From assembly GCF_014042165.1 (NCBI RefSeq), contig NZ_JACDZE010000004.1, positions 62,001-126,000 on the forward strand: 64,000 nt of DNA, given 5' to 3'. The stretch comes from Moheibacter lacus (GTDB lineage: Bacteria > Bacteroidota > Bacteroidia > Flavobacteriales > Weeksellaceae). Below, piece after piece: positions 17,049 through 26,900 of this stretch (the stretch's first letter is position 1; each line of letters starts with the position of its first letter). The position numbers and the translations under genes are program-made. The notes under the pieces were generated by a model. It made no database searches and was not told the DNA's origin. It saw only the letters and a program-made list of their open reading frames with translations.

Positions 17049-17225
17049 ATGAGTAAAGTAAGAGTAAAACAAGTACGAAGCGCAATCAATCGCGATAAAT
17101 CCCAAAAAGCAACTTTGGTAGCTTTGGGATTGAGAAAGTTGAACCAGGTAGTAGAGCATGAATCTACACCTCAGATCGAAGGTATGATCAAGAAAGTAGG
17201 TCATTTAGTAACCGTTGAAAGATAA
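17049..17225 (+). CDS. rpmD: 50S ribosomal protein L30
   Basis: A 58-residue protein starting MSKVRVKQVRSAINRDKSQK and ending VGHLVTVER, which is the full L30 fold (ferredoxin-like, binds 23S rRNA). The short LGLRKLNQVVEHE segment is diagnostic. It lies exactly where L30 is expected, between rpsE and rplO, 8 bases after rpsE. Confidence 0.96.
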   Translation: MSKVRVKQVRSAINRDKSQKATLVALGLRKLNQVVEHESTPQIEGMIKKVGHLVTVER

Positions 17226-17268
17226 GTTTTGCTTGCAAAATTTTCATTCAAAATTTAAAATTTAAAAG

Positions 17269-17724
17269 ATGAAATTAAATAATCTAAAACCTGCTGCAGG
17301 TTCAGTAAAAAATAAATTCCGAAAAGGTAGAGGAGAAGCGAGCGGAAACGGCGGAACTTCAGGCCGTGGACACAAAGGACAAAAGTCCCGTTCTGGTTCT
17401 TCTAAGAAAGTCGGTTTCGAAGGAGGTCAGATGCCTTTGCAAAGACGTGCCCCGAAATTTGGTTTCAAAAACATCAACCGTGTGGAATACAACGGAATCA
17501 ATTTGGATGTGATCCAAAGATTGGTAGATGAAAAGAAAATCAAAGATACCCTTACCAAAGAAGATCTTGTAAAACAAGGTTTGGCACATAAAAACGATTT
17601 GGTGAAAGTTTTGGGTCGTGGTGAATTGAAAGCAAGTGTAAACATCACTGTTGACAAATACACGAAGACAGCTCAAGAAGCCATCGAAAAAGCCGGAGGT
17701 AAAGCTGAATTGACTGGAAAATAA
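17269..17724 (+). CDS. rplO: 50S ribosomal protein L15
   Basis: L15 has the glycine- and arginine-rich N-terminus LKPAAGSVKNKFRKGRGEAS, the GRGHKGQKSRSG motif and FEGGQMPLQRRAPKFGF. The C-terminal globular part ends in AIEKAGGKAELTGK. At 151 residues it is complete. The following spacer carries a long hairpin before secY. Confidence 0.97.
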   Translation: MKLNNLKPAAGSVKNKFRKGRGEASGNGGTSGRGHKGQKSRSGSSKKVGFEGGQMPLQRRAPKFGFKNINRVEYNGINLDVIQRLVDEKKIKDTLTKEDLVKQGLAHKNDLVKVLGRGELKASVNITVDKYTKTAQEAIEKAGGKAELTGK

Positions 17725-17735
17725 ATCAAAAATTG

Positions 17736-17775
17736 ACCGAATGATGGAATCACAATGTGGTTCCATTTGTTCGGT
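17736..17775 (+). promoter_or_regulatory. Long hairpin between rplO and secY
   Basis: ACCGAA (17736-17741), ATGGAA (17744-17749) and CAC pair in register with GTG, TTCCAT (17761-17766) and TTCGGT (17770-17775), giving an almost continuous stem with one bulge. No strong U-tract follows. An attenuator or processing site that lowers secY relative to r-proteins is plausible. Confidence 0.6.
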
Positions 17776-17840
17776 TTAACCATTTCTATAAAGCATGTAG
17801 TAAATATCCATGTTACAACAGAAAAAATACAAATGAACAC

Positions 17841-19208
17841 ATGAAAGGGTTTGTACAAACAATTAAAAATATTTGGAGCATCACAGAGCTAAGAGAAAAA
17901 TTAATTCTTACGTTCTTTTTTCTTATTGTTTACCGATTTGGTTCTTATATCCCACTTCCGGGAATTGATGTGAACGAGGTAACCAGATTATTAGCTGCTC
18001 AATCTGAGGATCAGAGAGGTCTTCTAGGATTATTAAACTCTTTTACAGGAGGTTCTTTTAACAGAGCTTCCATTTTAGCATTAGGGATCATGCCTTATAT
18101 CTCTGCATCCATTGTTGTACAGTTGATGGGATTGGCAGTTCCTTATTTACAAAAATTACAAAAAGACGGTGACAGTGGTCGTAAAAAAATCACCCAAATT
18201 ACGCGTTGGTTAACCATTGCGATCTGTTTGGTTCAGGCACCGGCTTATTTGACTTTATTACAAACCCAATTATTACCATACAACGGTGGTTTCCATTCTG
18301 CTTATTTGGTAGATCCTGGAACATTCTGGTTCATTTTCCCATCAACGATTATTTTGGTAACAGGAACGATCTTTACCATGTGGATGGGTGAAAAAATCAC
18401 AGACAGAGGAATTGGTAATGGTATCTCCATTTTGATTATGGTAGGTATTTTGGCCGATTTCCCACGTGCGTTGATCAATGCATTTGAGTTGGACACAACC
18501 GGTGGAATCATGTTCTTATTGGAAATCGTCGCTTTATTGGTAGTCATCATGTTATGTGTGCTTTTGGTACAAGCGGTAAGAAAAGTTCCGGTACAGTATG
18601 TGCGTAGAGCCCAAGCTGGAAGCAGCAGTTATATGCGTTCAATGACTGATTCAGTTCGTTCTTATATTCCTTTAAAAGTAAATGCATCTGGTGTGATGCC
18701 GATCATCTTTGCTCAAGCGATCATGTTTTTACCTGCTACTTTGGTAGGTTTGGTTTCAGAAGCAGATTCGCCGATGATGATGTTTTTGGCAAAAGTATCT
18801 GATCCATTCTCATGGCAACACAGTGCGATATTTGCAGTATTGATCGTAGTATTTACCTTTTTCTATACGGCGATCACGATTCCGGTTAACCAAATGGCTG
18901 ACGATTTGAAAAGAAACGGCGGAATCATTCCGGGTATCAAACCAGGTAAAGACACAGCGGATTATTTAGACGATATTTTATCTAAAATCACATTTCCTGG
19001 ATCTTTGTTCCTTGTATTTGTAGCGATTCTTCCAGCGATTGCGCACTTATTTGGTGTAGATCAAAGTTTGGCGATGTTTTACGGAGGAACTTCTTTGTTG
19101 ATCATGGTAGCTGTAATTTTGGATACGATCCAACAAATTAACACTTATTTGTTGAACCACCATTACGATGGATTGATGTCAACGGGTCGTACAAAAAACG
19201 TTGCTTAA
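17841..19208 (+). CDS. secY: Preprotein translocase subunit SecY
   Basis: Channel-forming subunit of the SecYEG translocon with ten transmembrane segments. Landmarks are ELREKLILTFFFLIVYRFGS (TM1), a plug region with QRGLLGLLNSFTGGSFNRAS, SIVVQLMG, and the cytoplasmic loop KRNGGIIPGIKPGKDTADYL. The ATG at 17841 gives the expected MKGFVQTIKNIWSI start; an in-frame extension to 17757 would run through the hairpin. The length is about 455 residues. Confidence 0.96.
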   Translation: MKGFVQTIKNIWSITELREKLILTFFFLIVYRFGSYIPLPGIDVNEVTRLLAAQSEDQRGLLGLLNSFTGGSFNRASILALGIMPYISASIVVQLMGLAVPYLQKLQKDGDSGRKKITQITRWLTIAICLVQAPAYLTLLQTQLLPYNGGFHSAYLVDPGTFWFIFPSTIILVTGTIFTMWMGEKITDRGIGNGISILIMVGILADFPRALINAFELDTTGGIMFLLEIVALLVVIMLCVLLVQAVRKVPVQYVRRAQAGSSSYMRSMTDSVRSYIPLKVNASGVMPIIFAQAIMFLPATLVGLVSEADSPMMMFLAKVSDPFSWQHSAIFAVLIVVFTFFYTAITIPVNQMADDLKRNGGIIPGIKPGKDTADYLDDILSKITFPGSLFLVFVAILPAIAHLFGVDQSLAMFYGGTSLLIMVAVILDTIQQINTYLLNHHYDGLMSTGRTKNVA

Positions 19209-19231
19209 GTAATTAATTTATTGTACATTTG
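19200..19231 (+). promoter_or_regulatory. Internal promoter before infA
   Basis: GTTG (19200-19203), 20 bases, TACATTTG (19224-19231). It overlaps the secY stop and would give infA and the distal genes separate transcription. Confidence 0.7.
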
Positions 19232-19261
19232 CAAACTTTCTGACAAGGGAGAATTAAATTT

Positions 19262-19477
19262 ATGGCGAAACAGAAACATATAGAACAAGACGGAACGATT
19301 ATCGAAGCATTGTCAAACGCGATGTTCAGAGTGGAATTAGAGAATGGTCACATCGTGACCTCTCATATTTCTGGAAAGATGCGTATGCATTATATCAAAT
19401 TATTGCCAGGTGATAAAGTGAAAATAGAAATGTCACCTTATGATTTGACAAAGGGTAGAATTACCTACAGATATTAA
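19262..19477 (+). CDS. infA: Translation initiation factor IF-1
   Basis: A 71-residue S1-like OB-fold protein that occupies the A site during initiation. [20 protein letters not shown], the central [11 protein letters not shown] strand and [20 protein letters not shown] are canonical. It follows secY by 53 bases and has its own predicted promoter. Confidence 0.97.
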   Translation: MAKQKHIEQDGTIIEALSNAMFRVELENGHIVTSHISGKMRMHYIKLLPGDKVKIEMSPYDLTKGRITYRY

Positions 19478-19587
19478 GTAATTAGTAACGAGTGAATAGT
19501 AATTAGTTGAAACTTTGAACTTGAAACTTGAAACAAAAATAAAACGACAGGAGGCATAAAGCCGGAGCATTTAAAAAAGGAACTAAA

Positions 19588-19704
19588 ATGAAAATTAGAG
19601 CATCTATCAAAAAAAGAAGTGCTGAGTGCAAAATAGTACGCAGGAAAGGCGTGCTTTACGTGATTAATAAAAAGAATCCTAAATTTAAACAAAGACAAGG
19701 TTAA
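19588..19704 (+). CDS. rpmJ: 50S ribosomal protein L36
   Basis: A 38-residue protein, [20 protein letters not shown] through [12 protein letters not shown]. Only one cysteine (Cys14) remains, so the zinc-binding CxxC/CH set of classic L36 is absent; this is the zinc-free type usual in many Bacteroidota. It lies between infA and rpsM. The 110-base spacer before it contains short GAAACTTGAA-like repeats. Confidence 0.95.
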   Translation: MKIRASIKKRSAECKIVRRKGVLYVINKKNPKFKQRQG

Positions 19705-19707
19705 GAT

Positions 19708-20085
19708 ATGGCACGTATTTCAGGAGTAGACTTACCAAAAAACAAAAGAGGAGAAATAGGATTGACCTATATCTACGGAATTGGTAAAAGCACAGCACAG
19801 AAGATATTGGATCAAGCCAATGTCGACAAAGACAAAAAAGTAAACGAATGGAACGATGATGAAATCAACGCAATCCGTTTGGCAATTACTGAGAACTACA
19901 AAGTGGAAGGTGAACTTCGTTCAGAAGTCCAGTTGAACATCAAACGTATGATGGACATCGGATGTCAGCGAGGGATCCGTCACCGTCTTGGATTACCTCT
20001 TAGAGGACAGCGAACTAAAAACAATTCTCGTACGAGAAAAGGGAAAAAGAAAACAGTTGCTAACAAGAAAAAAGCCACTAAATAA
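19708..20085 (+). CDS. rpsM: 30S ribosomal protein S13
   Basis: S13 contacts the P-site tRNA and bridges the subunits. It shows [20 protein letters not shown], the helix-two-turn-helix [13 protein letters not shown] and the basic tail [20 protein letters not shown]. It is 125 residues long and begins 3 bases after rpmJ. Confidence 0.97.
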   Translation: MARISGVDLPKNKRGEIGLTYIYGIGKSTAQKILDQANVDKDKKVNEWNDDEINAIRLAITENYKVEGELRSEVQLNIKRMMDIGCQRGIRHRLGLPLRGQRTKNNSRTRKGKKKTVANKKKATK

Positions 20086-20097
20086 TAGATAGTAGTT

Positions 20098-20487
20098 ATG
20101 GCAAAGAATCAAAAAACAGTTAAGAAAAGAAAAGTGATCGTTGAAGCAACAGGTCAGGCACATATCCAGGCTTCTTTCAACAACGTGATCATCACTTTGA
20201 CTAATAAGAATGGTGAAGTAATTTCTTGGTCATCAGCCGGGAAAATGGGCTTCAGAGGATCTAAAAAGAATACACCTTATGCTGCGCAAGTAGCTGCTCA
20301 AGATGCAACAGCTCAAGCGCTGGAAGCAGGATTGAGAAGAGTAAAGGTTTATGTAAAAGGACCTGGACAAGGTCGCGAATCTGCAATCCGTACTATTCAT
20401 AACGGAGGTATCGAAGTAAGCGAAATCATCGACGTAACACCATTGCCACACAACGGTTGTCGTCCACCAAAACGTAGAAGAGTTTAA
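20098..20487 (+). CDS. rpsK: 30S ribosomal protein S11
   Basis: S11 lies on the 30S platform near the mRNA exit. Diagnostic segments are [37 protein letters not shown] and the C-terminal [15 protein letters not shown]. It is 129 residues and complete. Confidence 0.97.
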   Translation: MAKNQKTVKKRKVIVEATGQAHIQASFNNVIITLTNKNGEVISWSSAGKMGFRGSKKNTPYAAQVAAQDATAQALEAGLRRVKVYVKGPGQGRESAIRTIHNGGIEVSEIIDVTPLPHNGCRPPKRRRV

Positions 20488-20540
20488 TCGAATTAGTGAA
20501 AATCTAATTTCTAAATTCTAATTTTAAAATTTAAAGAAAA

Positions 20541-21143
20541 ATGGCAAGATATACAGGACCAAAAACCAAAATCGCTAGAAAATTCGGACAAACCATTTTT
20601 GGTGATGACAAAAGCTTCGAAAAGAAAAAATACCCTCCAGGGATGCATGGCCCAAACAAAAGAAGAGGGAAAAAATCTGAATATGCAGTTCAGTTAGAAG
20701 AAAAACAAAAAGCAAAATATACTTACGGAATCCTTGAGCGTCAATTTGCAAATATGTATAAAAAAGCAAACGCTAAACCGGGGATTACAGGTGAGATTTT
20801 ATTGCAACTTTGTGAATCTCGTTTGGATAACGCAGTATACCGTTTCGGTATCGCGCCAAGTCGTAGTGCAGCAAGACAATTCGTATCACACAAACACATT
20901 ACCGTAAACGGAGAAGTGGTAAACATTCCATCTTATCAGTTAAAACCGGGAGATGTTGTGGCCGTACGCGAAAAGTCAAAAACATTGAGCGCAATTACAG
21001 ATTCATTGAAATCTCGATCTACTTATGACTGGTTGATCTGGAATGACGAACAAATGTCAGGTACATTTAACTCTGTTCCAGAAAGAATTCAGATTCCGGA
21101 AGACATCAAAGAACAATTGATCGTCGAATTATATTCTAAATAA
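20541..21143 (+). CDS. rpsD: 30S ribosomal protein S4
   Basis: S4 nucleates 16S 5'-domain assembly and in many bacteria represses its own operon. It has the N-terminal [20 protein letters not shown] region, [20 protein letters not shown], and the S4 RNA-binding fold [20 protein letters not shown]. It is 200 residues. A small AAACC-GAAA-GGTTT hairpin lies at 21174-21187 before rpoA. Confidence 0.97.
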   Translation: MARYTGPKTKIARKFGQTIFGDDKSFEKKKYPPGMHGPNKRRGKKSEYAVQLEEKQKAKYTYGILERQFANMYKKANAKPGITGEILLQLCESRLDNAVYRFGIAPSRSAARQFVSHKHITVNGEVVNIPSYQLKPGDVVAVREKSKTLSAITDSLKSRSTYDWLIWNDEQMSGTFNSVPERIQIPEDIKEQLIVELYSK

Positions 21144-21217
21144 TTAGAATACAAGAATTTATAACAAGTGGAGAAACCGAAAGGTTTTGGTTAAACTAAA
21201 AAATCTTAGAAAAAAAG

Positions 21218-22210
21218 ATGACAATTTTAAACTTTATAAAGCCGGACAAAGTAGTCTTAATCGAATCAAACGCTAATTTTGGACAATTCGAATTCCGTCC
21301 GTTAGAGCCAGGTTATGGTCTGACCATCGGAAACGCTTTGCGCAGAGTATTGCTTTCTTCTCTAGAAGGATATGCGATCACTTCTGTGAAAATCGAAGGA
21401 GTTGACCATGAATTCTCAACCATCTCTGGTGTAGTAGAAGACATGACCGAAATTATCTTGAACTTGAAAAAAGTTCGATTCAAAAGACAAATCAGCGAAT
21501 CTGATTCTGAAACCGTTACCGTTTCCATTTCCGGGCAAGAACAATTGACAGCGGGAGATTTGGGGAAATTTATTTCCGGATTTCAAATCCTAAACCCTGA
21601 CTTTGTAATTGCAAACATGGATAAAAAAGTGAAATTGGACTTCACTTTTACCATCGAAAAAGGACGTGGGTACGTACCGGCTGATGACAATAAAAAAGCC
21701 AATGCGCCAATCGGAACCATCGCTATTGATGCGATTTATACGCCGATTAAGAATGTGCGATATAGCGTTGAAAACTATCGTGTGGAACAAAAAACCGACT
21801 ATGAAAAATTGGTTTTGGAAATCACTACAGACGGTTCTATTTCTCCACAAGATGCATTGACTGAAACAGCAAAAATCTTGATCCACCATTTCATGTTGTT
21901 CTCTGACGAAAGAATTACTTTAGAAGCAGAGGAAGTAGCCTACGGCGAAACTTATGACGAAGAAGCACTTCACATGAGACAATTATTGAAAACCAAATTG
22001 GTCGATATGGATTTGTCAGTTCGTGCATTGAATTGTTTGAAAGCAGCTGAAGTAGAAACTTTAGGCGAATTGGTTTCTTACAACAAATCAGATTTGATGA
22101 AATTCAGAAACTTCGGTAAAAAATCTTTGACCGAATTGGAAGAATTGGTAGACAACAAAGGATTAAGTTTCGGAATGGATATTTCCAAATATAAGTTAGA
22201 CGTAGAATAA
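21218..22210 (+). CDS. rpoA: RNA polymerase alpha subunit
   Basis: Assembly platform of RNA polymerase. The N-terminal domain includes [20 protein letters not shown] and [20 protein letters not shown]. The C-terminal domain (about 255-330) contains [20 protein letters not shown] and [13 protein letters not shown], the helix-hairpin-helix surfaces that touch DNA and activators. It is 330 residues, normal for Bacteroidota. Confidence 0.98.
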   Translation: MTILNFIKPDKVVLIESNANFGQFEFRPLEPGYGLTIGNALRRVLLSSLEGYAITSVKIEGVDHEFSTISGVVEDMTEIILNLKKVRFKRQISESDSETVTVSISGQEQLTAGDLGKFISGFQILNPDFVIANMDKKVKLDFTFTIEKGRGYVPADDNKKANAPIGTIAIDAIYTPIKNVRYSVENYRVEQKTDYEKLVLEITTDGSISPQDALTETAKILIHHFMLFSDERITLEAEEVAYGETYDEEALHMRQLLKTKLVDMDLSVRALNCLKAAEVETLGELVSYNKSDLMKFRNFGKKSLTELEELVDNKGLSFGMDISKYKLDVE

Positions 22211-22220
22211 TTTTATTAAA

Positions 22221-22802
22221 ATGAGACACGGTAAAAAAATCAATCATTTAGGAAGAACAGCTTCGCACAGAAAAGCGATGCTTTCCAACATGGCTTCCTC
22301 ATTGATTACACATAAAAGAATCAACACTACCGTTGCAAAAGCAAAATCATTGCAACGATATATAGAACCTTTGATTACAAAATCAAAGACAGACGACACC
22401 AACAACCGTCGTGTGGTATTTAGTTATTTACAAGACAAAGAAGCAGTTGCAGAATTGTTCCGTGAAGTAGCACCAAAAATCGCAGATCGTCCGGGTGGAT
22501 ATACCCGCATCATCAAAACCGGATTCCGTCAAGGAGATGGTGCTGATATGGCGATGATCGAATTGGTTGACTTCAACGAATTGTACACTTCAGCTAAACC
22601 TGAAAAGAAAACCAGAAGAAGTAGAAGAGGAAGTAGCAAAGCTGCTGAAACTGAAACAAAAACGGAAGAAACAGTTGAAGAAGTAAAAGCGGAAGCAGCT
22701 GAGGAAGCACCTGCAGTAGAAGAAGCTAAGGTTGAAGAACCAAAAGCGGAAACTGCTGAAGAACCTACTGCTGAAGAAGGAACGGAAGAAAAGAAAGATT
22801 AA
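22221..22802 (+). CDS. rplQ: 50S ribosomal protein L17 with acidic C-terminal extension
   Basis: The L17 core (about residues 1-125) starts [20 protein letters not shown] and ends with [20 protein letters not shown]. After a basic linker [14 protein letters not shown], a tail of about 60 residues made of Glu, Ala, Lys, Val and Thr follows, ending GTEEKKD. A similar acidic tail occurs on L9 at the left edge. The gene closes the ribosomal operon. Confidence 0.96.
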   Translation: MRHGKKINHLGRTASHRKAMLSNMASSLITHKRINTTVAKAKSLQRYIEPLITKSKTDDTNNRRVVFSYLQDKEAVAELFREVAPKIADRPGGYTRIIKTGFRQGDGADMAMIELVDFNELYTSAKPEKKTRRSRRGSSKAAETETKTEETVEEVKAEAAEEAPAVEEAKVEEPKAETAEEPTAEEGTEEKKD

Positions 22803-22823
22803 TTTAATCTTTTGATCATACAG

Positions 22824-22854
22824 AAAAGCAATCCAAATCGGGTTGCTTTTTTTG
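22824..22854 (+). terminator. Terminator of the ribosomal operon
   Basis: AAAAGCAATCC (22824-22834) pairs with GGGTTGCTTTT (22840-22850), followed by more T residues. It is 22 bases after rplQ. Confidence 0.85.
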
Positions 22855-22882
22855 TTTATTTTCAATTCAATACTTATCTTAG
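22851..22882 (+). promoter_or_regulatory. Predicted promoter of the GNAT-nitrilase gene
   Basis: TTTG (22851-22854), 20 bases, TATCTTAG (22875-22882), one mismatch to the -7 consensus, 20 bases before the start codon. Confidence 0.5.
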
Positions 22883-22901
22883 ATTTATAAGAATTCAAAT
22901 T

Positions 22902-24431
22902 ATGCAACAACCGGAAATAGAGAATATCGAATTGGAATATCTTTCCATTCAGGATTATCAAGAGTTAAAAGAAGCCATGATTTCGTCCTATGCGACGATG
23001 GGAGAAATGTACTGGAAAGAAAATCATATACAATCCTTATTGAACAAATTTCCGGATGGACAAGTCGTTCTTAAAGTCAATGGGAAAATAGCCGGGTGTG
23101 CTTTGTCCATCTTGACAACCGCTGATTATATTACTTCAAAACCCCATACATACAAAGAAATTACAGCCAATTATACGTTCAATTCCCATGATCCAAATGG
23201 CGATGTCCTTTATGGAATTGAGGTTTTCATCAAACCGGAATTCAGAGGATTGCGTTTGGGACGTAGGTTGTATGATTATAGAAAAGAATTATGTGAGAAA
23301 TTGAATTTAAGAGGAATCGTATTTGGTGGCAGGATTCCAAACTACCATAAATACGCAAACAATCTTACTCCAAAACAATATTTGGAAAAAGTCAGAACCA
23401 AAGAAATTCACGATCCCGTTTTGGATTTTCAATTGTCCAATGATTTCCACCCCATCAAAATCTTAAAAGGATATCTGGAAGGAGATGAAGCTTCAAATGA
23501 ATTTGCTATCCTTCTCGAATGGAACAATATTTATTACCAAAAACCCACAACCAAAGCTGTTGCAAAAAAAACAGTCGTGCGTATCGGGTTGGTTCAGTGG
23601 CAGATGCGTCCCTACAAAGACGTAAAAGAATTGATGCAACAAGTCGAATATTTCGTGGATGCTCTTTCCGGTTATCGTTCTGATTTTGCTCTATTTCCCG
23701 AATTTTTTAATGCGCCGCTCATGGCAAAATACAACCATCTTTCTGAACCGGAAGCTATCCGAAAATTGGCAGAATATACCGAAGAAATCGTTTCGAAATT
23801 TTCCGAATTGGCGATTTCCTATAACATCAACATCATTTCAGGAAGCATGCCCGAAATGAAAGATGGAAAACTTTATAACGTGGGTTATTTATGCAAAAGA
23901 GACGGAACGCTGGAACGCTATGAGAAAATCCATGTCACGCCGGACGAAGCCAAAGTTTGGGGAATGCAAGTCGGAAAAGAAATCAAGGTTTTTGATACCG
24001 ATTGCGGGAAAGTTGGGATTTTGATTTGTTACGATTCAGAATTTCCGGAATTGAGTCGTTTGTTGGCAGAAGATGGAATGAAAATCTTATTCGTTCCCTT
24101 TTTAACCGATACCCAAAATGGGTTTTCACGCGTGCGTCATTGTTCCCAAGCCCGCGCCATAGAAAACGAATGTTACGTCGCCATCGCAGGAAGTGTCGGA
24201 AATTTACCAAATGTTCACAATATGGACATTCAATATGCACAATCCATGGTCTTAACGCCTTGTGATTTTGCTTTTCCATCCAATGGTGTGAAAGCCGAAA
24301 CTACACCCAATACCGAAATGATTCTGATTTCTGATGTCGATTTGGATTTGTTGACGGAATTGCATGAATTTGGAAGTGTTAAAAACCTGAAAGACAGGAG
24401 GAAAGATGTCTATGATGTGGTCAAGAAATAA
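22902..24431 (+). CDS. Fusion of GNAT acetyltransferase and carbon-nitrogen hydrolase
   Basis: Residues 1-215 form a GNAT-like acetyltransferase domain (YGIEVFIKPEFRGLRLGRRL is the acetyl-CoA loop). Residues from about 225 form a nitrilase-superfamily hydrolase with the catalytic triad Glu (FALFPEFFNAP), Lys (YEKIHVTPDEAK) and Cys (VGILICYDSEFPEL). The fusion is widespread; the substrate is unknown, an amide or omega-amide being likely. The ATG at 22902 begins MQQPEIENIELEYLS; the longer frame back to 22812 overlaps the ribosomal terminator. Confidence 0.9.
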   Translation: MQQPEIENIELEYLSIQDYQELKEAMISSYATMGEMYWKENHIQSLLNKFPDGQVVLKVNGKIAGCALSILTTADYITSKPHTYKEITANYTFNSHDPNGDVLYGIEVFIKPEFRGLRLGRRLYDYRKELCEKLNLRGIVFGGRIPNYHKYANNLTPKQYLEKVRTKEIHDPVLDFQLSNDFHPIKILKGYLEGDEASNEFAILLEWNNIYYQKPTTKAVAKKTVVRIGLVQWQMRPYKDVKELMQQVEYFVDALSGYRSDFALFPEFFNAPLMAKYNHLSEPEAIRKLAEYTEEIVSKFSELAISYNINIISGSMPEMKDGKLYNVGYLCKRDGTLERYEKIHVTPDEAKVWGMQVGKEIKVFDTDCGKVGILICYDSEFPELSRLLAEDGMKILFVPFLTDTQNGFSRVRHCSQARAIENECYVAIAGSVGNLPNVHNMDIQYAQSMVLTPCDFAFPSNGVKAETTPNTEMILISDVDLDLLTELHEFGSVKNLKDRRKDVYDVVKK

Positions 24432-24441
24432 TTCGAATTAG

Positions 24442-25002
24442 ATGACATTAAAGAAAGTTCTGTTCATTTTAGGCGGTGTTTTTCTATTGGGAATTCTATT
24501 GTTTGGGTTTTTCCTTTATTTTACCATTAAAACCAAATCTACAGATGTGAGTGATGAACAACCTTTTCAGAATTGGGTTGGGAAAAAGGTGGAATTGAAC
24601 CAAGAAATTTTGATATTCAATGAAAAATTGAAATCTCATACTGATGAATATTTTCCATACGAATTTACAGATAGTTTGCAGACGAAATGGCAATATGTCA
24701 GCGAACAACTTCGTTCTGGAAACGAAGATGTTGCGGAAATTGACCGATTTCCAAAAGGCGCAACTTTTACCATAGAAAAAGCAACATTGTTTACCAATGG
24801 CGTTTCCGGTTCTTCTAATATTTATTTGTTTGGAGAAATTTCAAATGGAGAAAAGACGTATGAAGTTGGTTTTCAGTGGGGAGAACAATCCATTTCCAGA
24901 TTTCTAGATGATGTAGATGAACAATGGAATTTCCCACAAGCTCCTTGGCAGAATCAAACCGACACAACTTATTATGCCTTGCCTGAGGCGAATTGGTGGT
25001 AG
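24442..25002 (+). CDS. Single-pass membrane protein, unknown function
   Basis: A 186-residue product with one N-terminal transmembrane helix (KVLFILGGVFLLGILLFGFF) and a C-terminal soluble domain likely facing the periplasm. The soluble part has Trp-rich patches (QNWVGKKVELN, EQWNFPQAPWQ). It is 10 bases after the nitrilase fusion and ends at a terminator, so the two genes probably form an operon. I recognise no family. Confidence 0.75.
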   Translation: MTLKKVLFILGGVFLLGILLFGFFLYFTIKTKSTDVSDEQPFQNWVGKKVELNQEILIFNEKLKSHTDEYFPYEFTDSLQTKWQYVSEQLRSGNEDVAEIDRFPKGATFTIEKATLFTNGVSGSSNIYLFGEISNGEKTYEVGFQWGEQSISRFLDDVDEQWNFPQAPWQNQTDTTYYALPEANWW

Positions 25003-25034
25003 AAAAAAAGCAGTCTTATTTGACTGCTTTTTTT
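25003..25034. terminator. Bidirectional terminator
   Basis: AGCAGTC (25009-25015) pairs with GACTGCT (25022-25028), with A- and T-runs on both flanks, between two converging genes. Confidence 0.85.
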
Positions 25035-25049
25035 ATTTATTTTGAAGAA

Positions 25050-26432
25050 TTATCCTTCCGTATAATATTGAAAGAAATACGGAATCGTTTCGATTCCTTT
25101 ATAGAAATTAAATAATCCAAAGTTTTCATTTGGCGAATGGATCACATCCGAATTCAAACCAAATCCCATCAATACCGATTTAGAACCCAATTCTTTTTCA
25201 AACAAAGCCACAATCGGAATACTTCCGCCGCCTCTTGTAGCCAAAGCTTCTTTTCCGAAAGTATGCGTCATCGCTTTTTTAGCCGCTTGGAAACCTTGAT
25301 CGGAAGTCGGTAAAACATATCCGTGTCCTCCGTGATGGGGTTTTACAATTACTTCGACGGAAGAAGGAGCAAGCGTAGGGAAATAATCGGCAAAAAGTTG
25401 TGTGATTTTTTCCGGGTCTTGATTGGGCACCAATCGCATAGAAATTTTTGCATAGGCATGCGAAGCAATGACAGTTTTAGCGCCTTTGCCGGTATATCCG
25501 CCCCAAATTCCATTTACATCAAGCGTAGGACGAATAGACGCACGTTCGATAGTGGAATAACCTTTTTCTCCTTGAATATCAGCAATCCCGATTGATTTTT
25601 TATACCCTTCCAAATCAAAAGGAATTTTAGCCATTTCGGCTCGGTCTTCTGCTGAAAGATCTTCTACCTCATCATAAAATCCGGGAATGGTAATCCGTCC
25701 GTCATCGTCGTGCAATTTAGCGATCATTCGAGACAAAACGTTGATCGGGTTTGGCACAGCGCCTCCATATACGCCCGAATGCATATCCAAATCGGCTCCT
25801 TTTACTTCCACTTCTACATAGCTCAAACCTCTTAAACCTACCGAAATAGAAGGTTGATCGTTTGAAATAATTTCAGTATCGGAAATCAAAATGATATCGT
25901 TTTTCAGCTTTTCTTTATTGTTTCGGACGAATTCACCTAAACTCGAGGAACCCACTTCTTCTTCTCCCTCAATCATAAATTTGATATTGCAAGGAAGTTC
26001 TCCTGATTTGTTCATCGCCTCAAAAGCCTTTACATGCATAAAAAATTGTCCTTTGTCATCGGCAGCGCCTCGCGCAAAAATGGCACCTTCCGGATGAATT
26101 TCTGTTTTCTTAATAACCGGATCAAAGGGTCCTGATTCCCAAAGTTCCATAGGATCAGCTGGCTGAACATCATAATGGCCATAAACCAAAACGGTCGGAA
26201 GAGAAGGATCGATGATTTTTTCGCCATAAACTACTGGGTAACCACTTGTTTCACAAACTTCAACATTGTCAGCGCCTGCTGCGTTTAAAAATTCTGCTAC
26301 TTTTTCTGCTGTGTTCAGCACATCCTGATTGTAGGCAGGATCAGCACTCACCGAAGGAATTCTGAGTAATTCCAATAATTCATCTAAAAATCTTTGCTTG
26401 TTATCGGTTATAAACCTTTGTGTTTCGTCCAT
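25050..26432 (-). CDS. M20 family metallodipeptidase
   Basis: Cytosolic two-zinc dipeptidase of the M20 family. Metal-site motifs are VLVYGHYDVQPAD, ARGAADDKGQFFMH and the catalytic-base segment MIEGEEEVGSSSL, plus a late His in SDVIHSPNENF. The dimerisation lid lies between them (about 200-360). It is 460 residues, normal for this group. It is a single gene with a shared terminator. Confidence 0.94.
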   Translation of the reverse strand: MDETQRFITDNKQRFLDELLELLRIPSVSADPAYNQDVLNTAEKVAEFLNAAGADNVEVCETSGYPVVYGEKIIDPSLPTVLVYGHYDVQPADPMELWESGPFDPVIKKTEIHPEGAIFARGAADDKGQFFMHVKAFEAMNKSGELPCNIKFMIEGEEEVGSSSLGEFVRNNKEKLKNDIILISDTEIISNDQPSISVGLRGLSYVEVEVKGADLDMHSGVYGGAVPNPINVLSRMIAKLHDDDGRITIPGFYDEVEDLSAEDRAEMAKIPFDLEGYKKSIGIADIQGEKGYSTIERASIRPTLDVNGIWGGYTGKGAKTVIASHAYAKISMRLVPNQDPEKITQLFADYFPTLAPSSVEVIVKPHHGGHGYVLPTSDQGFQAAKKAMTHTFGKEALATRGGGSIPIVALFEKELGSKSVLMGFGLNSDVIHSPNENFGLFNFYKGIETIPYFFQYYTEG

Positions 26433-26572
26433 TATAAATTGAAATTTTAATAAAAAGCTAATGTAAGAATTTTGAGTTTAGATGTCAGAATTACGAATGG
26501 ATTTTTGATTTAAATCATTTAAACTAAGTTTTTTCAAATTAAATCCTATATTCGCTGTAGAAATTTTGGACT

Positions 26573-26899
26573 ATGATAATTTACAGCGTAACAATCAACA
26601 TTGACGAAACAGTAGAAACGGAATGGGTACAATGGATGAAAAAGACCCATATCCCAGACGTGATGAATACGGGTAAATTTATTTCGTGCAGATTTTCAAA
26701 ACTGGTTTCGCACAAAGAGGAGGGAAGCGCCAATTATTCGGCACAGTACACTTGCCATTCTCGTCATGATTTAGAGGATTACCAACAAAATTTCGCCCAG
26801 GAACTTCAACAAAAATCATTGGAAAAATTTGCCGATAAAATGCATGCATTTCGCACGGAACTGGAAATCATCGAGGATTTTTATTCGGTGCTGAGTTGA
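26573..26899 (+). CDS. DUF4286 family protein
   Basis: A 108-residue protein with the dimeric ferredoxin-like pattern of DUF4286: MIIYSVTINIDETVETEWVQ, then HIPDVMNTGKFISCRFSKL, and RTELEIIEDF near the end. The function is unknown. It is common as a stand-alone gene in Bacteroidota. Confidence 0.85.
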   Translation: MIIYSVTINIDETVETEWVQWMKKTHIPDVMNTGKFISCRFSKLVSHKEEGSANYSAQYTCHSRHDLEDYQQNFAQELQQKSLEKFADKMHAFRTELEIIEDFYSVLS

Positions 26900-26900
26900 G

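Noticed and set aside
17757-17840. N-terminal extension of SecY
   Set aside because: The extra residues overlap the hairpin and are absent from SecY proteins; the ATG at 17841 gives the canonical start.
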